From Xenorhabdus miraniensis (GTDB lineage: Bacteria; Pseudomonadota; Gammaproteobacteria; Enterobacterales; Enterobacteriaceae), in the NCBI RefSeq assembly GCF_002632615.1, contig NZ_NITZ01000035.1, forward strand, positions 1 through 21,204: a DNA stretch of 21,204 nucleotides, written 5' to 3'. Positions within the stretch are counted from its first letter, which is position 1, and each line of letters starts with the position of its first letter. A program made the position numbers and the translations under genes. The notes beneath the pieces are model-generated. The model ran no database searches. It was given only the letters and a program-made list of their open reading frames with translations, and had not been told where the DNA came from. Of this stretch, positions 12,392 to 20,592 are shown piece after piece.

Positions 12392-12411
12392 AAAAAAACG
12401 CCCGTAGGCGC
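12392..12411 (-). terminator. Terminator upstream of the tail tube gene
   Basis: On the minus strand GCGCC-TACG-GGCGT (last pair G-T) is followed by seven T residues. It lies just after the tail terminator gene. Confidence 0.6.
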
Positions 12412-12415
12412 TGTG

Positions 12416-12817
12416 TTATCTGATTGAATCACATCGGTATGATGTGCGTATGGGGATAGTGTAATTGGCACCATCCTGAATGACTGGAAAGATATTCGGC
12501 TCATCATTGAGGTATAAATCATCGGTCAATGACAGCCCGTTCTGTAGGGATTCAGTTACTCGATCAGCAATACCCATCAGAGTTGAATCACCGGAACCGG
12601 ACTTACCTATTACATTCACCTGAATCACACCCCGGAAGACCGGCATATCCAGCGATAACCCGATGTTCTGCGTCGTTGCGGGCATAATATGTAATTGCAG
12701 ATACGGATCGTTGATGTCATCAAATGGCATATTCGGCCATGACACTTTTAAACCTTCCTGTTTGGCAAACTTAGCAATCAGAGAGCGAATGGCCGCATTT
12801 ATCATAGACTGATTCAT
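12416..12817 (-). CDS. Tail terminator / tail completion protein (DUF4128-like)
   Basis: The protein has 133 residues. Features are an N-terminal helix (I-N-A-A-I-R-S-L-I-A-K-F-A), P-Y-L-Q-L-H-I-M-P-A near 38-47, and F-R-G-V-I-Q-V-N-V-I near 61-70, with G-x-G and I-A-D-R-V-T-E-S-L following. This is the pattern of DUF4128 proteins and of tail terminators (lambda gpU fold) that cap the tube and join it to the head. The start overlaps the previous stop as ATGA, with GGAG nine bases upstream. The tail tube gene follows. The assignment to tail terminator is from pattern and order. Confidence 0.78.
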   Translation of the reverse strand: MNQSMINAAIRSLIAKFAKQEGLKVSWPNMPFDDINDPYLQLHIMPATTQNIGLSLDMPVFRGVIQVNVIGKSGSGDSTLMGIADRVTESLQNGLSLTDDLYLNDEPNIFPVIQDGANYTIPIRTSYRCDSIR

Positions 12818-13395
12818 GATTTAGTCTCCGTAACGGCATCACTAAAGAATTTCTGAAACTCCTGCGCTGTTACGGCAATCATGCCATTGGGTGCCTGTTT
12901 TGAATGCCCCATCTCCAGACGGTAGGCATACGGCACAATGTTTGAGAAATAGACCGCTTTCACACCTACCTTGAACTGCCCAATAACCAAATCACCCACG
13001 GCCTTAGTCATATTGCCGCTTTTATCAATGCGCCCTGTTTCTTCGGTGGGAATTTCATCAAATGAAACTTGCCAGTTACCACGGAATCGACCGCCCGTGT
13101 ATCCCGGTGGCGCTTTGATATCCATAGAATCGGTGATGCGAGCGCGTTTTTTCAGTTGTCGCCTTTTAGAGGTCAGGTTCTTGGGATCTGACTGTTGCTG
13201 CTCATTCCAATCATGTACCGCCTGATTATATTCTCTCGCTGTTTTGTTAGCTGCCCACAACTCGGGGTTGCCAACGGGTGACATAATGACCAATCGTGAC
13301 AATATCTTGATAAACAAGCCCCTTGATGCAGCTTCAATATTGTCTTTAGCTTTATTCACAAACGCATCAATGGAGGCCATAAATGAATCTGCCAT
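12814..13395 (-). CDS. Neck / tail completion protein (HK97 gp10 or lambda gpZ-like)
   Basis: The protein has 193 residues. The N-terminal half is helical (A-F-V-N-K-A-K-D-N-I-E-A-A-S). A V-M-S-P-V-G-N-P-E-L-W near 37-47 is followed by an insert rich in Q, K and R. The central part G-G-R-F-R-G-N-W-Q-V-S and the later P-Y-A-Y-R-L-E-M-G-H-S-K-Q-A-P-N-G-M are hallmarks of HK97-gp10-type head-tail joining proteins. It should stabilise the junction between head completion proteins and tail. GAGGGC lies upstream of the ATG and one base separates it from the preceding gene. The family is well supported; the precise lambda equivalent is uncertain. Confidence 0.78.
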   Translation of the reverse strand: MADSFMASIDAFVNKAKDNIEAASRGLFIKILSRLVIMSPVGNPELWAANKTAREYNQAVHDWNEQQQSDPKNLTSKRRQLKKRARITDSMDIKAPPGYTGGRFRGNWQVSFDEIPTEETGRIDKSGNMTKAVGDLVIGQFKVGVKAVYFSNIVPYAYRLEMGHSKQAPNGMIAVTAQEFQKFFSDAVTETKS

Positions 13396-13396
13396 A

Positions 13397-13750
13397 TCAC
13401 GCCCTCAATTGAGATTGGTAACAGAGTACGATATCAGCAGGTTTTATTGGGTTAGGCTCAACAACACGTAACCAAACACCATCTACCCGCACCAGATCGC
13501 CTTTCTGGATCTCAACGCCCGGAGAAAAGACCATTTTGATATCCGTTGAAAGAATAAGAGAGCCGTCAATTTCATTAGGGTTATATCTGGTCTTTACACC
13601 GATCGCGTTAAGCCGTTTCTCCGATTCGTGATGCTCCTTGCCCTCATCATCGACCCAGTGTCGCCCTTTTCGTTTTACCTGAAATTCGGCGCCATACTTT
13701 TTTAGCAATCGTTCAGACGTTTTTTGCATTCTCGGGTAGAATTTCGCCAT
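13397..13750 (-). CDS. Head closure (stopper) protein
   Basis: The protein has 117 residues. After a helical N-terminus (S-E-R-L-L-K-K-Y-G) it has beta-rich stretches including I-L-S-T-D-I-K-M-V-F-S-P-G-V near 66-79 and K-G-D-L-V-R-V-D-G-V-W-L-R-V-V near 83-97. This is the beta-barrel pattern of head closure proteins such as SPP1 gp16 and lambda gpFII. It plugs the connector and forms the tail-docking surface. AGGGGG precedes the ATG by a good distance and two bases separate it from the previous stop. The gene order (connector, closure, neck, terminator) supports the call. Confidence 0.75.
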   Translation of the reverse strand: MAKFYPRMQKTSERLLKKYGAEFQVKRKGRHWVDDEGKEHHESEKRLNAIGVKTRYNPNEIDGSLILSTDIKMVFSPGVEIQKGDLVRVDGVWLRVVEPNPIKPADIVLCYQSQLRA

Positions 13751-13752
13751 GA

Positions 13753-14226
13753 TTACCCCCTGAATACCTTAAATGTAGCGCCGCCACCAGACAGAAAATC
13801 CCGCAACGTAGAATAAAACCACGACATATTGGGTTTGCCTGAGTTGGTGCCCTCTGCATACGTTACCGAAACTGCTCCACTGACAGCCTCAGACACGACT
13901 TCACCACCGACTGTGGGGGTCAAGTCGAATTCCAGTGAGTCAATAGCCAGTCTGCACTGTGCCTGAATTATCGGTTTAGGGATAACGTCATCTGACACTA
14001 ACTCACCATCGGCATATGTTCCCTTTCTTGGGAATGCCAGTGACTGACCTTTGTTAGCTTTTCTTCCTTTCCACTGTTTGGTAGACAGGTAATCCATAGC
14101 CTGAAACAACAGAGGCGATAGATCGCCATCAGGCAGAGAGTAACCACGCTGAACAGCAAATTGCGTTAAGTCTTCAACACTGGCGTAGCTATTGAATGTT
14201 GGCGAGTTTTTATCTGAATCAATCAT
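13753..14226 (-). CDS. Head-tail connector (adaptor) protein, DnaT-like annotated family
   Basis: The protein has 157 residues from the ATG at 14226, which has GAGGTG just upstream. An ATG at 14250 lies inside a terminator hairpin and is rejected. The sequence N-S-Y-A-S-V-E-D-L, A-V-Q-R-G-Y near residue 26, A-M-D-Y-L-S-T-K-Q-W-K-G-R-K-A and P-I-I-Q-A-Q-C-R-L-A is typical of a phage family often named DnaT-like single-stranded DNA-binding protein. By fold and position that family is more likely the helical adaptor ring attached to the portal (HK97 gp6/lambda gpW region). It comes directly after the major capsid gene, as expected for an adaptor, and I do not support a replication role here. Confidence 0.75.
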   Translation of the reverse strand: MIDSDKNSPTFNSYASVEDLTQFAVQRGYSLPDGDLSPLLFQAMDYLSTKQWKGRKANKGQSLAFPRKGTYADGELVSDDVIPKPIIQAQCRLAIDSLEFDLTPTVGGEVVSEAVSGAVSVTYAEGTNSGKPNMSWFYSTLRDFLSGGGATFKVFRG

Positions 14227-14237
14227 GCTCACCTCAT

Positions 14238-14260
14238 AAAAAAGGGGCATTTAAGCCCCT
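14238..14260 (-). terminator. Terminator after the major capsid gene
   Basis: On the minus strand AGGGGC-TTAAAT-GCCCCT is followed by TTTTTATG. It should reduce readthrough from the highly expressed capsid gene into the connector genes. Confidence 0.78.
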
Positions 14261-14265
14261 GTTGA

Positions 14266-15279
14266 TTACTCGTTACTTGCCTGAGTCTTGCTTTTTGTAC
14301 TGCCAGATACCGCCTTTCCACTCAATACCGCAGCAAACGGTACATTCTTGCGGTCAAACTTACGCTGCCAGTTAGCCGCCTGAGCGATATCATCAATGGA
14401 TGGGGTCTTATTGGGATCTTCCTCTCCCAACCAGCTAAAACCAGCAGGTTGTAAGATGAACGTTTTACGTTCCCATAACACCTCAGCACCGCCGCCATTA
14501 CCGCCTGACGCCTTGCGGTCCAATTCAACCGGAGTATGTGGATTGCCGCTACCATAACCAAACGCACCACCACCAAAGAAGACAGTTAGATAGCGCCCGT
14601 CCTGGTACTTCAAGCTGTCATCCATGAAGATAGGTTTACCCAGATATGTTTGCAGAATGACACGGCCTTCTGAATCACGGATCGTCTCAATCAGGTTCTT
14701 GGTCGCCATTTGTTTCATGACAACAGAGTGGACGCCGATAGCACTGAATGTATCGGCAGCGTCACCCGCGGTAAATGCCGCGTCAATCAGGTTGTTAGCT
14801 GAAATTTCATCTCCCCCCTGAATCACCATGTCACTGTCATTATTTATGATGTTATTGCCAATAATCCCACGCGCCGTACCGATCAGGTAGCGCTGCCACT
14901 GACGAGTCCAGTAAGTGCCAAATCGGTTACGGATATGAGCCATTGGTTCACTGTTTGCTAACTCCGCAGCCAAATCAGCAACGCCATAGCCTTTGTTCAG
15001 GAACAATACGCGAGATTTCAGGCTGGATTGAGAGGCTTTCCCTACCTTACCAATTTGATCAGGATCATCTGAGGTTGCATTAGGCGCTTCGTTCGCGTCT
15101 AAGTCATTCCAGTAGTTAATCGTTGCCGTACCCTGACCATCAGATGCGATGGTGTCTAACTGAGGTAGGCGGATGATAATACCTGACTCAAATACGGCAG
15201 TCTTTTCTGGGCTATTCAGTGGTGCGATAGCTTGGTAATAATCACCACGGAAAATATCGGATAAACGGGTTGTTGCCAT
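14266..15279 (-). CDS. Major capsid protein
   Basis: The protein has 337 residues, starts MATTRLSDIFRGDYYQAIAP, and has the layout of an HK97-fold coat protein that does not need a fused scaffold: an N-terminal arm, a beta-rich E-loop region (about 45-80), a long spine helix around Y-G-V-A-D-L-A-A-E-L-A-N-S-E-P-M-A-H-I-R-N-R-F-G-T-Y-W, then an A-domain with S-A-I-G-V-H-S-V-V-M-K-Q-M and V-I-L-Q-T-Y-L-G-K-P-I-F-M-D-D. The phrase L-G-K-P-I-F-M-D-D is common in phage coat proteins of this group. A separate scaffold gene lies directly upstream. AGGAG is eleven bases before the ATG, a rather long gap. The end is K/S/T-rich. A terminator follows. Confidence 0.88.
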   Translation of the reverse strand: MATTRLSDIFRGDYYQAIAPLNSPEKTAVFESGIIIRLPQLDTIASDGQGTATINYWNDLDANEAPNATSDDPDQIGKVGKASQSSLKSRVLFLNKGYGVADLAAELANSEPMAHIRNRFGTYWTRQWQRYLIGTARGIIGNNIINNDSDMVIQGGDEISANNLIDAAFTAGDAADTFSAIGVHSVVMKQMATKNLIETIRDSEGRVILQTYLGKPIFMDDSLKYQDGRYLTVFFGGGAFGYGSGNPHTPVELDRKASGGNGGGAEVLWERKTFILQPAGFSWLGEEDPNKTPSIDDIAQAANWQRKFDRKNVPFAAVLSGKAVSGSTKSKTQASNE

Positions 15280-15295
15280 TTAATTCATGCTCCTG

Positions 15296-16000
15296 TTACT
15301 GTGTTTTTACGAGGCGTTTAAATTCCTCAGGATCTTCTTCAAGTAAACGGATGCGTTCTGCTTCCGTATAGTCGTGCCAAGTTTTACCGCCACCTCTGGT
15401 AACAGTTTGACGCTGACCTTCACCACCGGTTCCGGTCGCTTTACTGCCGATAACAACAGGCGCAAACAGCTTGTTGCTACGGAATTCTTTTTCTAAATCG
15501 TCGATTGTCAGTGCAGACGGCTTACCTTCGCTATCAACTACGCGAGTTTTACCTTCTTCAACAATAAGACGTGACTTGATATGAGGCAGAAGCAACGCTG
15601 CACTGTCACCCGCCAGTTTTGCCGCCAATGATTGAGCGACGTTATCCACCAGCAGCGTGCGCAAATTACTGTCTTTGTCTTCGAGTTGGGTCAACAGCTC
15701 TTTTTCACGGGCAGTGAGTTTCTCAGACCAGCTTTTTTCCAGTGCTTCAATATCACCATTTTTACGGGCTTGTTCATCAGCGGCTTTTTTCGCAGCCTCC
15801 TCCGCCTGACGGCGCTTTTCCTGCTCCGATTTCTTCTCAGAAAGCAGCTCATCCACTTTCTTTTGCAGACCGGAAACGTCGGGAATTTCTGGCATACCTT
15901 CAATCTGTAACTGATATTTATCACCTTGCTCTTTGTACAAGGTTTTTTGTTCATCAGTCAGCGCTTCAAATTCTTCTTTTGTTAATAAAAATTTAAACAT
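15296..16000 (-). CDS. Scaffolding protein
   Basis: The protein has 234 residues. Residues about 45-115 form a long charged coiled coil (K-K-V-D-E-L-L-S-E-K-K-S-E-Q-E-K-R-R-Q-A-E-E-A-A), continuing to L-E-D-K-D-S-N-L-R-T-L. The final third is basic and glycine-rich (G-T-G-G-E-G-Q-R-Q-T-V-T-R-G-G-G-K), then a short W-H-D-Y-T-E-A-E-R-I-R-L-L helix probably binding coat protein. Position between MuF-like and capsid genes is standard for a scaffold, which shapes the procapsid and leaves before DNA packaging. GAGG lies eight bases before the ATG. No protease domain is seen. A terminator and a hairpin precede the gene. Confidence 0.85.
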   Translation of the reverse strand: MFKFLLTKEEFEALTDEQKTLYKEQGDKYQLQIEGMPEIPDVSGLQKKVDELLSEKKSEQEKRRQAEEAAKKAADEQARKNGDIEALEKSWSEKLTAREKELLTQLEDKDSNLRTLLVDNVAQSLAAKLAGDSAALLLPHIKSRLIVEEGKTRVVDSEGKPSALTIDDLEKEFRSNKLFAPVVIGSKATGTGGEGQRQTVTRGGGKTWHDYTEAERIRLLEEDPEEFKRLVKTQ

Positions 16001-16022
16001 CGTAAACCTCGGGTTTTGATGA

Positions 16023-16039
16023 TGTAGTCACCGACTACA
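16023..16039. repeat. Hairpin in the scaffold leader
   Basis: TGTAGTC-ACC-GACTACA is a perfect seven-base-pair stem with a three-base loop, 22 bases upstream of the scaffold start codon. It is without a T-tract and could stabilise the processed mRNA end or tune scaffold translation. Confidence 0.4.
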
Positions 16040-16044
16040 GGTAA

Positions 16045-16069
16045 TAAAAAAGGCCACCGAAGTGACCTT
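16045..16069 (-). terminator. Terminator between MuF-like and scaffold genes
   Basis: On the minus strand AAGGTCAC-TTCG-GTGGCCTT (one G-T pair) is followed by TTTTA. It lies in the only sizeable gap of the head operon. Confidence 0.72.
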
Positions 16070-16086
16070 GTAAATTTCTTGCTTGG

Positions 16087-17208
16087 TTATTCGTAACCGG
16101 CTTCAATAAATGCTTTTTCGTCAATCTCTTTGAGTTTATCCAGTGAAATAAACTCGCCTCTATCTGTATAGAACTGCGAGGGGTGCATGCCGCCATCTTT
16201 CATCAGCCGGAAACGAGTTTCACCAAACACTTGTCTCTGCCTCCACTCCGGCTGGCGCTGAATCCACTCTAAAAACGTTGTATTTGCTGGTACTTGTCCA
16301 TCCATTGACGCTCGCGTGCCTTCACTCATTTCATCAATATCAATACCGAGTTCACGCCATGATTTCACCACCAGCGTTTCTATTGAGCGACAATTGAAAT
16401 GGATTTTTCCGGGACCTTGCAAATACGGGATTTTGTGCCCGATAGGTTTACCCTCCAGTGTGTATTTCAATCCGTCGCGCACGATACAATCATTGGAGGT
16501 TTTATTATCCAGCGTTGATATCCAGCGCTTGCAGTCAAGGATATCCCGATTAGCTTTAACGAATTGCTCCCTCGCCACTGCCTGTAGATGGCTGACGGCT
16601 GTCTTGGCGATGGTGGTTGCATTAGCCCTACTCATTTGCAGAGCGCCGTCTTTATATCCCTGATTGGCGTGTCCTCTGATCTTCCTGCCTATCTCAACCG
16701 CACTATCACCATTCAGATATCCGGCACGAACCGCGTTACTAATGCGAGCCATTCGGTCTTTTTCCAATCCGTCAGCCCATTCTGATAACAGCTTTCCCTG
16801 AAACGGACGAGCCATCACAGAGGAATACAGCATCTCTTCTGTAATTCCCACCAGCGGGTATTGTCTCAGAACGATGTCAGGTAATAGATAATCAAACAGT
16901 GATGGATAATATCCAATCTCATACCGTGCATGTTCCAGCATTTGACTGGACAACACAGAAAACGCGCTCTCAACGGCGTTTTTATTAATGGCTCTCACAC
17001 TGAATAACAGCGATTCTAATCGCCGCACCGTGAAGCTGTTTGCGTCAATACTGGTATCATCTAATGCAACAATTAAAGATGCCGCTAACTCTGCGTCAAA
17101 CGTGTTCAGAGTCTTAACCATCCTGCGAGCAACACCAGTGCTATAGCGACCAGAAAACAAGGAGTGCGCAATCAACTCGTCCATTATCATTTCGTTGATG
17201 GATTTCAT
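16087..17208 (-). CDS. Phage head morphogenesis protein (MuF / SPP1 gp7-like)
   Basis: The protein has 373 residues. The N-terminal 220 residues are helical. The C-terminal MuF domain at about 185-285 is clear: A-N-A-T-T-I-A-K-T-A-V-S-H-L-Q, then W228-I-S-T-L-D-N-K-T-S-N-D-C-I-V-R-D-G, then P-Y-L-Q-G-P-G-K-I-H-F-N-C-R-S. It is a minor head protein attached near the portal and involved in capsid assembly and DNA ejection. No extra toxin domain follows the MuF domain; the last 85 residues look like the usual tail of the family. The stop of the portal is three bases upstream and supplies the GGAG ribosome site. Confidence 0.9.
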   Translation of the reverse strand: MKSINEMIMDELIAHSLFSGRYSTGVARRMVKTLNTFDAELAASLIVALDDTSIDANSFTVRRLESLLFSVRAINKNAVESAFSVLSSQMLEHARYEIGYYPSLFDYLLPDIVLRQYPLVGITEEMLYSSVMARPFQGKLLSEWADGLEKDRMARISNAVRAGYLNGDSAVEIGRKIRGHANQGYKDGALQMSRANATTIAKTAVSHLQAVAREQFVKANRDILDCKRWISTLDNKTSNDCIVRDGLKYTLEGKPIGHKIPYLQGPGKIHFNCRSIETLVVKSWRELGIDIDEMSEGTRASMDGQVPANTTFLEWIQRQPEWRQRQVFGETRFRLMKDGGMHPSQFYTDRGEFISLDKLKEIDEKAFIEAGYE

Positions 17209-17211
17209 TTA

Positions 17212-18588
17212 TCACTCCAGCATTTCAGGGGGTTTATTTCTCAATTCATCCTCAATATCTTCTGGCCTCTCATCCTGAGGAACGATATTAACGCCTTGCA
17301 TATACCGGATAAAATCAACCTTGCGCATTTCGCCAGACTGGACAGCAGACAATAGTGTGGAAATGGCCGCAGAATCAAGCTGCGCGATTTCATAGGTTTT
17401 ATTCAATTCAATCGTAGCTTCACCCGCTCCGGCAAACTGAATGCAGAATTGTAATGCCCGATTGAATGCCTGTTCCACGTTACCGGCACACAATGACAGG
17501 ATAGAATTATCTGTCTGCGCCTCATTCTGCGCCTGTGTTGCTGTTCTCGCAGATGTACCACGCTCAATCAATTTAGCACCCAGCATTGCCATTTGCTTTT
17601 CGCGACGCTCTGCGACCGTTATTTGAATATTGCGCTCTTCCGGTTGAGCGAATTTCATATCGGCGTTTTGAGGCAGAAGAACACCAGAGCGTGAGCCAAC
17701 AGTAAACCCATCAGAGAAATATTTATCCGCCCATTCATCAGTGAGGCCTGTTAACGCGACCATCGGCTGCCCGACTGTGTGCGCTGACTCTGCGATGTCA
17801 GCCTCAGCCTGATAGTGTTTGATATTCACATAAGCAATGTCTGCAAGCGGTGGCGCATCTGGCGTATGATCATTATTCGACGCCCCAACCCACGACCACG
17901 GCAATTCAGGCAATGGATGACCAAACGAGTCTTTAAGCTCAACCCAATCCTCAGCGATTAAGTCACCATCCTGATACCAATTTCGCGAATGCGCCTTACC
18001 ATCAATGAGACGCAATTCAATCCAACGGTCAATCATCTGTAAATCAAAATAGTCTGATTCTTTGGGTTCTTGATAATGAACGACAACCAATGATGTTTTG
18101 CCATTAGTGACTCGCCAGTTGATGATCTGCTTTGCTGTGAACAGTTGAATATACGGTCGCCCTTTGTTTGCTTCTGATTGAATGCCTGCGCCTGAAAAAT
18201 CTGTCAGCAACCCCGCCCGCCCACGCTGTAACACCTGTGATAAGGCATCGCGTATCATTTGTGTCAGCGGCTGTCCTTCACCATTGATATCTGTTTCCAG
18301 ATACTCAATGCCACCAGCAATATCAAATTTAACGGGCTTATTAAATGCGATACCTAACAACCCCAACAATGTTCGCCCCGTGGCATTAATGAACGACGCA
18401 CGGAGCAAATAGCGCTTATAACGTTCATTATGAGGGTCATCTTTGGCTTTTTTATCTGCCGGATGTGGCAAATATTTTTCACCCCGACTCTTAACAACCC
18501 GTTCGCCGTCAACACAATCGCCGATCATGTTCCACTCAGACAGAAATTCATTGTATGCCGGATGTCTGTAATCAACGTTTGTATTCAT
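17212..18588 (-). CDS. Portal protein (DUF4055 type)
   Basis: The protein has 458 residues. It begins MNTNVDYRHPAYNEFLSEWN, and H-P-A-Y-N, I-G-D-C-V-D-G-E-R-V-V-K and K-Y-L-P-H-P are characteristic of DUF4055 phage portals. Further family segments are L-R-A-S-F-I-N-A-T-G-R-T-L-L-G-L-L-G near 63-80 and L-P-W-S-W-V-G-A-S-N-N near 225-235. The stem and crown helices include E-R-R-E-K-Q-M-A-M-L-G-A-K-L-I near 328-342. The dodecameric portal is the DNA channel of the head and docks the terminase. The start lies one base after the large terminase stop, with only a weak ribosome site (GGAAC), suggesting coupled translation. Confidence 0.92.
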   Translation of the reverse strand: MNTNVDYRHPAYNEFLSEWNMIGDCVDGERVVKSRGEKYLPHPADKKAKDDPHNERYKRYLLRASFINATGRTLLGLLGIAFNKPVKFDIAGGIEYLETDINGEGQPLTQMIRDALSQVLQRGRAGLLTDFSGAGIQSEANKGRPYIQLFTAKQIINWRVTNGKTSLVVVHYQEPKESDYFDLQMIDRWIELRLIDGKAHSRNWYQDGDLIAEDWVELKDSFGHPLPELPWSWVGASNNDHTPDAPPLADIAYVNIKHYQAEADIAESAHTVGQPMVALTGLTDEWADKYFSDGFTVGSRSGVLLPQNADMKFAQPEERNIQITVAERREKQMAMLGAKLIERGTSARTATQAQNEAQTDNSILSLCAGNVEQAFNRALQFCIQFAGAGEATIELNKTYEIAQLDSAAISTLLSAVQSGEMRKVDFIRYMQGVNIVPQDERPEDIEDELRNKPPEMLE

Positions 18589-18589
18589 G

Positions 18590-20074
18590 TTAGTTCCAGT
18601 TGAAATTGATTGATTTGGTTAGGCGTTTTTGATTACGCTGACTGACAGCAAAGTAACGAAATCCATCAGCGTCATGTGACGCATAGTCATGCAGCGGTTT
18701 ATCTTTCCAGCAGCCGCGCTTGTCGTCCCACTCTTTGCGATAACTTTCCAGATGAACTATCCCCTCACTGCATTTTTCTTCATCAAATACGCAGTTAGGC
18801 AGGATTTCACGCACTGCTTCGATACCTTCATCAATAGAGAGCTTAGGCACCACATTGAACCTGATAGAATAGACTTCACCATCAATCATGTAGCCCTCTC
18901 TTGCCAGTTCTCGGCGTGATTTCGCGTCTGAACCAAATTCACGGTTGTCGATATCATGTGGCCCGTTGTGACTGGCATAGGTGTAACCTTTGTCTTTCAG
19001 TACCTTCATGTAGTGCCGCAAACCTTCGCCACTGTTTGAGTAATGATCGACAATGTGGAGCTCTTTGCCCACCTCACGCACGAACCAGATAGCGGTCGAA
19101 TCCCCCACACCGATATCCCAGAAGGTATGAACGGGCAGGTGTGAATTATCCGGCAATTTACCAATGCGTTTATTTTCATACAGCCAGCGGAACTGCTTAG
19201 CGTAGTAAGCGCCCTCGACTGATTGTTGAAATGCCTCGGCTGGGATCGACGGATATTCCCGTTTCATGTCATCGCCTAATGTCTTCTCTTTGGCGAGATA
19301 CCACGCTTGTTGGCGTTCTGTCAGGTTGATCCCATGTTTTGCCTTAATCTCGGCAAAATAGTCAGCCAGTCGCTGTGGTATTGGTTCTACCGGGTCAATT
19401 GCATAGAGTGGGTTCTTCCACCACGAGAAGAAAAAGAATTTCCAATCGAGGTTAGACAACTGTTTGCCTTGTATCTGTGCTTTCTCTGCCGTCTGGCAAT
19501 AGTCAAAGAAGTAACCGGCTCGCCCTTCCGCTGTACTTTCAATCGTCGTGAAACAATCGGTTGATACCGCTTCAAATGCACCAGTAACTATCTCACGCGC
19601 CTTATCGGGAAACTTGGCGCATATCTTCCCGAACTCAGAGACATGCAGATAACGCAATGTGCCACCACGGAATGAGGTTGATACATAGAGTGACCCGCCT
19701 TTACGAAAGACCAGCTCACCCGCCGCATCATTGCTGGCAGGGTTGGCCGCTTTAATCTCATCGGGTAGGCGGTCGTAGGCATATTTGACCTTCTCACGGA
19801 ATAAACGCTTGGCATCGTTCAACGTGTGGGCTATCAGGGCGCATTTGGCTGATTCAAATAACGCGGCATCGAGCTGGATAATGCAGACCTCAGTTGTAAA
19901 CCCCAATTGACGGGCTTTGAGAATAATATTGCGGGTGTGAATCCCTTCAAAGTATTCCAACTGCTCTGGGGTCATTTTGAATCTGACAGGCAACCCTTCC
20001 TTGTTGGTTATCCAATACAGATTATTGAGCCGCCAGAGCTTATCGCGCAGTAACGCTAAATGTTCCGGCTTCAT
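18590..20074 (-). CDS. terL: Terminase large subunit
   Basis: The protein has 494 residues. The ATPase domain shows a variant Walker A at 53-61 (K-A-R-Q-L-G-F-T-T), a Walker B-like strand ending L-H-V-S-E147-F-G-K, and a coupling motif E-S-T-A-E-G at 179-184. The nuclease domain begins at F-W-D320-I-G-V-G-D325 and ends with H-D-A-D470-G-F-R-Y-F, the acidic residues expected of the RNase H-like fold. It cuts concatemers and pumps DNA into the prohead through the portal. The gene starts one base after the small terminase stop, with AAGGG upstream, and the portal follows after one base. All key residues seem present, so it is probably functional. Confidence 0.94.
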   Translation of the reverse strand: MKPEHLALLRDKLWRLNNLYWITNKEGLPVRFKMTPEQLEYFEGIHTRNIILKARQLGFTTEVCIIQLDAALFESAKCALIAHTLNDAKRLFREKVKYAYDRLPDEIKAANPASNDAAGELVFRKGGSLYVSTSFRGGTLRYLHVSEFGKICAKFPDKAREIVTGAFEAVSTDCFTTIESTAEGRAGYFFDYCQTAEKAQIQGKQLSNLDWKFFFFSWWKNPLYAIDPVEPIPQRLADYFAEIKAKHGINLTERQQAWYLAKEKTLGDDMKREYPSIPAEAFQQSVEGAYYAKQFRWLYENKRIGKLPDNSHLPVHTFWDIGVGDSTAIWFVREVGKELHIVDHYSNSGEGLRHYMKVLKDKGYTYASHNGPHDIDNREFGSDAKSRRELAREGYMIDGEVYSIRFNVVPKLSIDEGIEAVREILPNCVFDEEKCSEGIVHLESYRKEWDDKRGCWKDKPLHDYASHDADGFRYFAVSQRNQKRLTKSINFNWN

Positions 20075-20075
20075 A

Positions 20076-20591
20076 TTATCCCTTAGACAGTTCGTCCATC
20101 AGATCGGATAGCGTTCCGACAACATCATGCTCATTTTTGACCTGCTCACGGAATGCCTGAACGCTGATATGTTTGCCTAGCAACTCTAAGTTCTTCACCT
20201 TATCCGGCCACTTGATCTTCTTGAGTAAGGCAGCGGTATCTTGTGATCCTGTCTCAACCACCTCCAGCCCAGATAGCGTGGTGCGCCATACTTTAGGCCA
20301 GTCTTTCACGGGCTTGAGTTCTCCACTATCAGTGAGAATGTCGAGCACGTCCATTTGGTCAATCTCGACCAGTCGTTTCAGGACGTAGTCAGCATTGATT
20401 TGATTGCGCTCATTTCTGTCCAATTTTAATTCGTGGATTCTATTTTGAATGTTAACATTTATTAACAGGCGGCTAGCCTGTGCTGCGGCTGTGCTTTCGC
20501 TGTATCCCGCCCGAATAGCCGCCTGTGTGGCGTTAAGGTCTTTTAAGTACTCTTGGCAAAATACCTCTTGCTTTGGTGTGAGCTGTTTCAA
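20076..20591 (-). CDS. terS: Terminase small subunit (Terminase_2 type)
   Basis: The protein has about 171 residues. The N-terminal part L-T-P-K-Q-E-V-F-C-Q-E-Y-L-K-D-L-N-A-T-Q-A-A-I-R-A-G-Y-S is the classic Terminase_2 helix-turn-helix that recognises the packaging site. The middle (D-I-L-T-D-S-G-E-L-K-P-V-K-D-W-P) and L-E-L-L-G-K-H-I follow the family plan. I chose the TTG at 20591, because an ideal ribosome site GGAGGTG lies six bases upstream. An ATG at 20609 would add six residues, but its GGAG is only two bases away. With the TTG start the gene begins just after the HNH stop at 20593. It assembles as a ring and regulates the large subunit. Confidence 0.9.
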   Translation of the reverse strand: MKQLTPKQEVFCQEYLKDLNATQAAIRAGYSESTAAAQASRLLINVNIQNRIHELKLDRNERNQINADYVLKRLVEIDQMDVLDILTDSGELKPVKDWPKVWRTTLSGLEVVETGSQDTAALLKKIKWPDKVKNLELLGKHISVQAFREQVKNEHDVVGTLSDLMDELSKG

Positions 20592-20592
20592 T

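Noticed and set aside
12373..12522. 50-residue N-terminal extension of the tail tube protein
   Set aside because: It reads through a terminator hairpin and the end of the neighbouring gene; the ATG at 12372 has a proper ribosome site.
13753..14226. DnaT-like replication protein
   Set aside because: The family name is widespread in annotation, but the gene lies in the connector slot of the head operon with no replication genes nearby.
14227..14250. Upstream ATG for the connector protein
   Set aside because: It lies inside the terminator hairpin at 14238-14260; the ATG at 14226 has GAGGTG.
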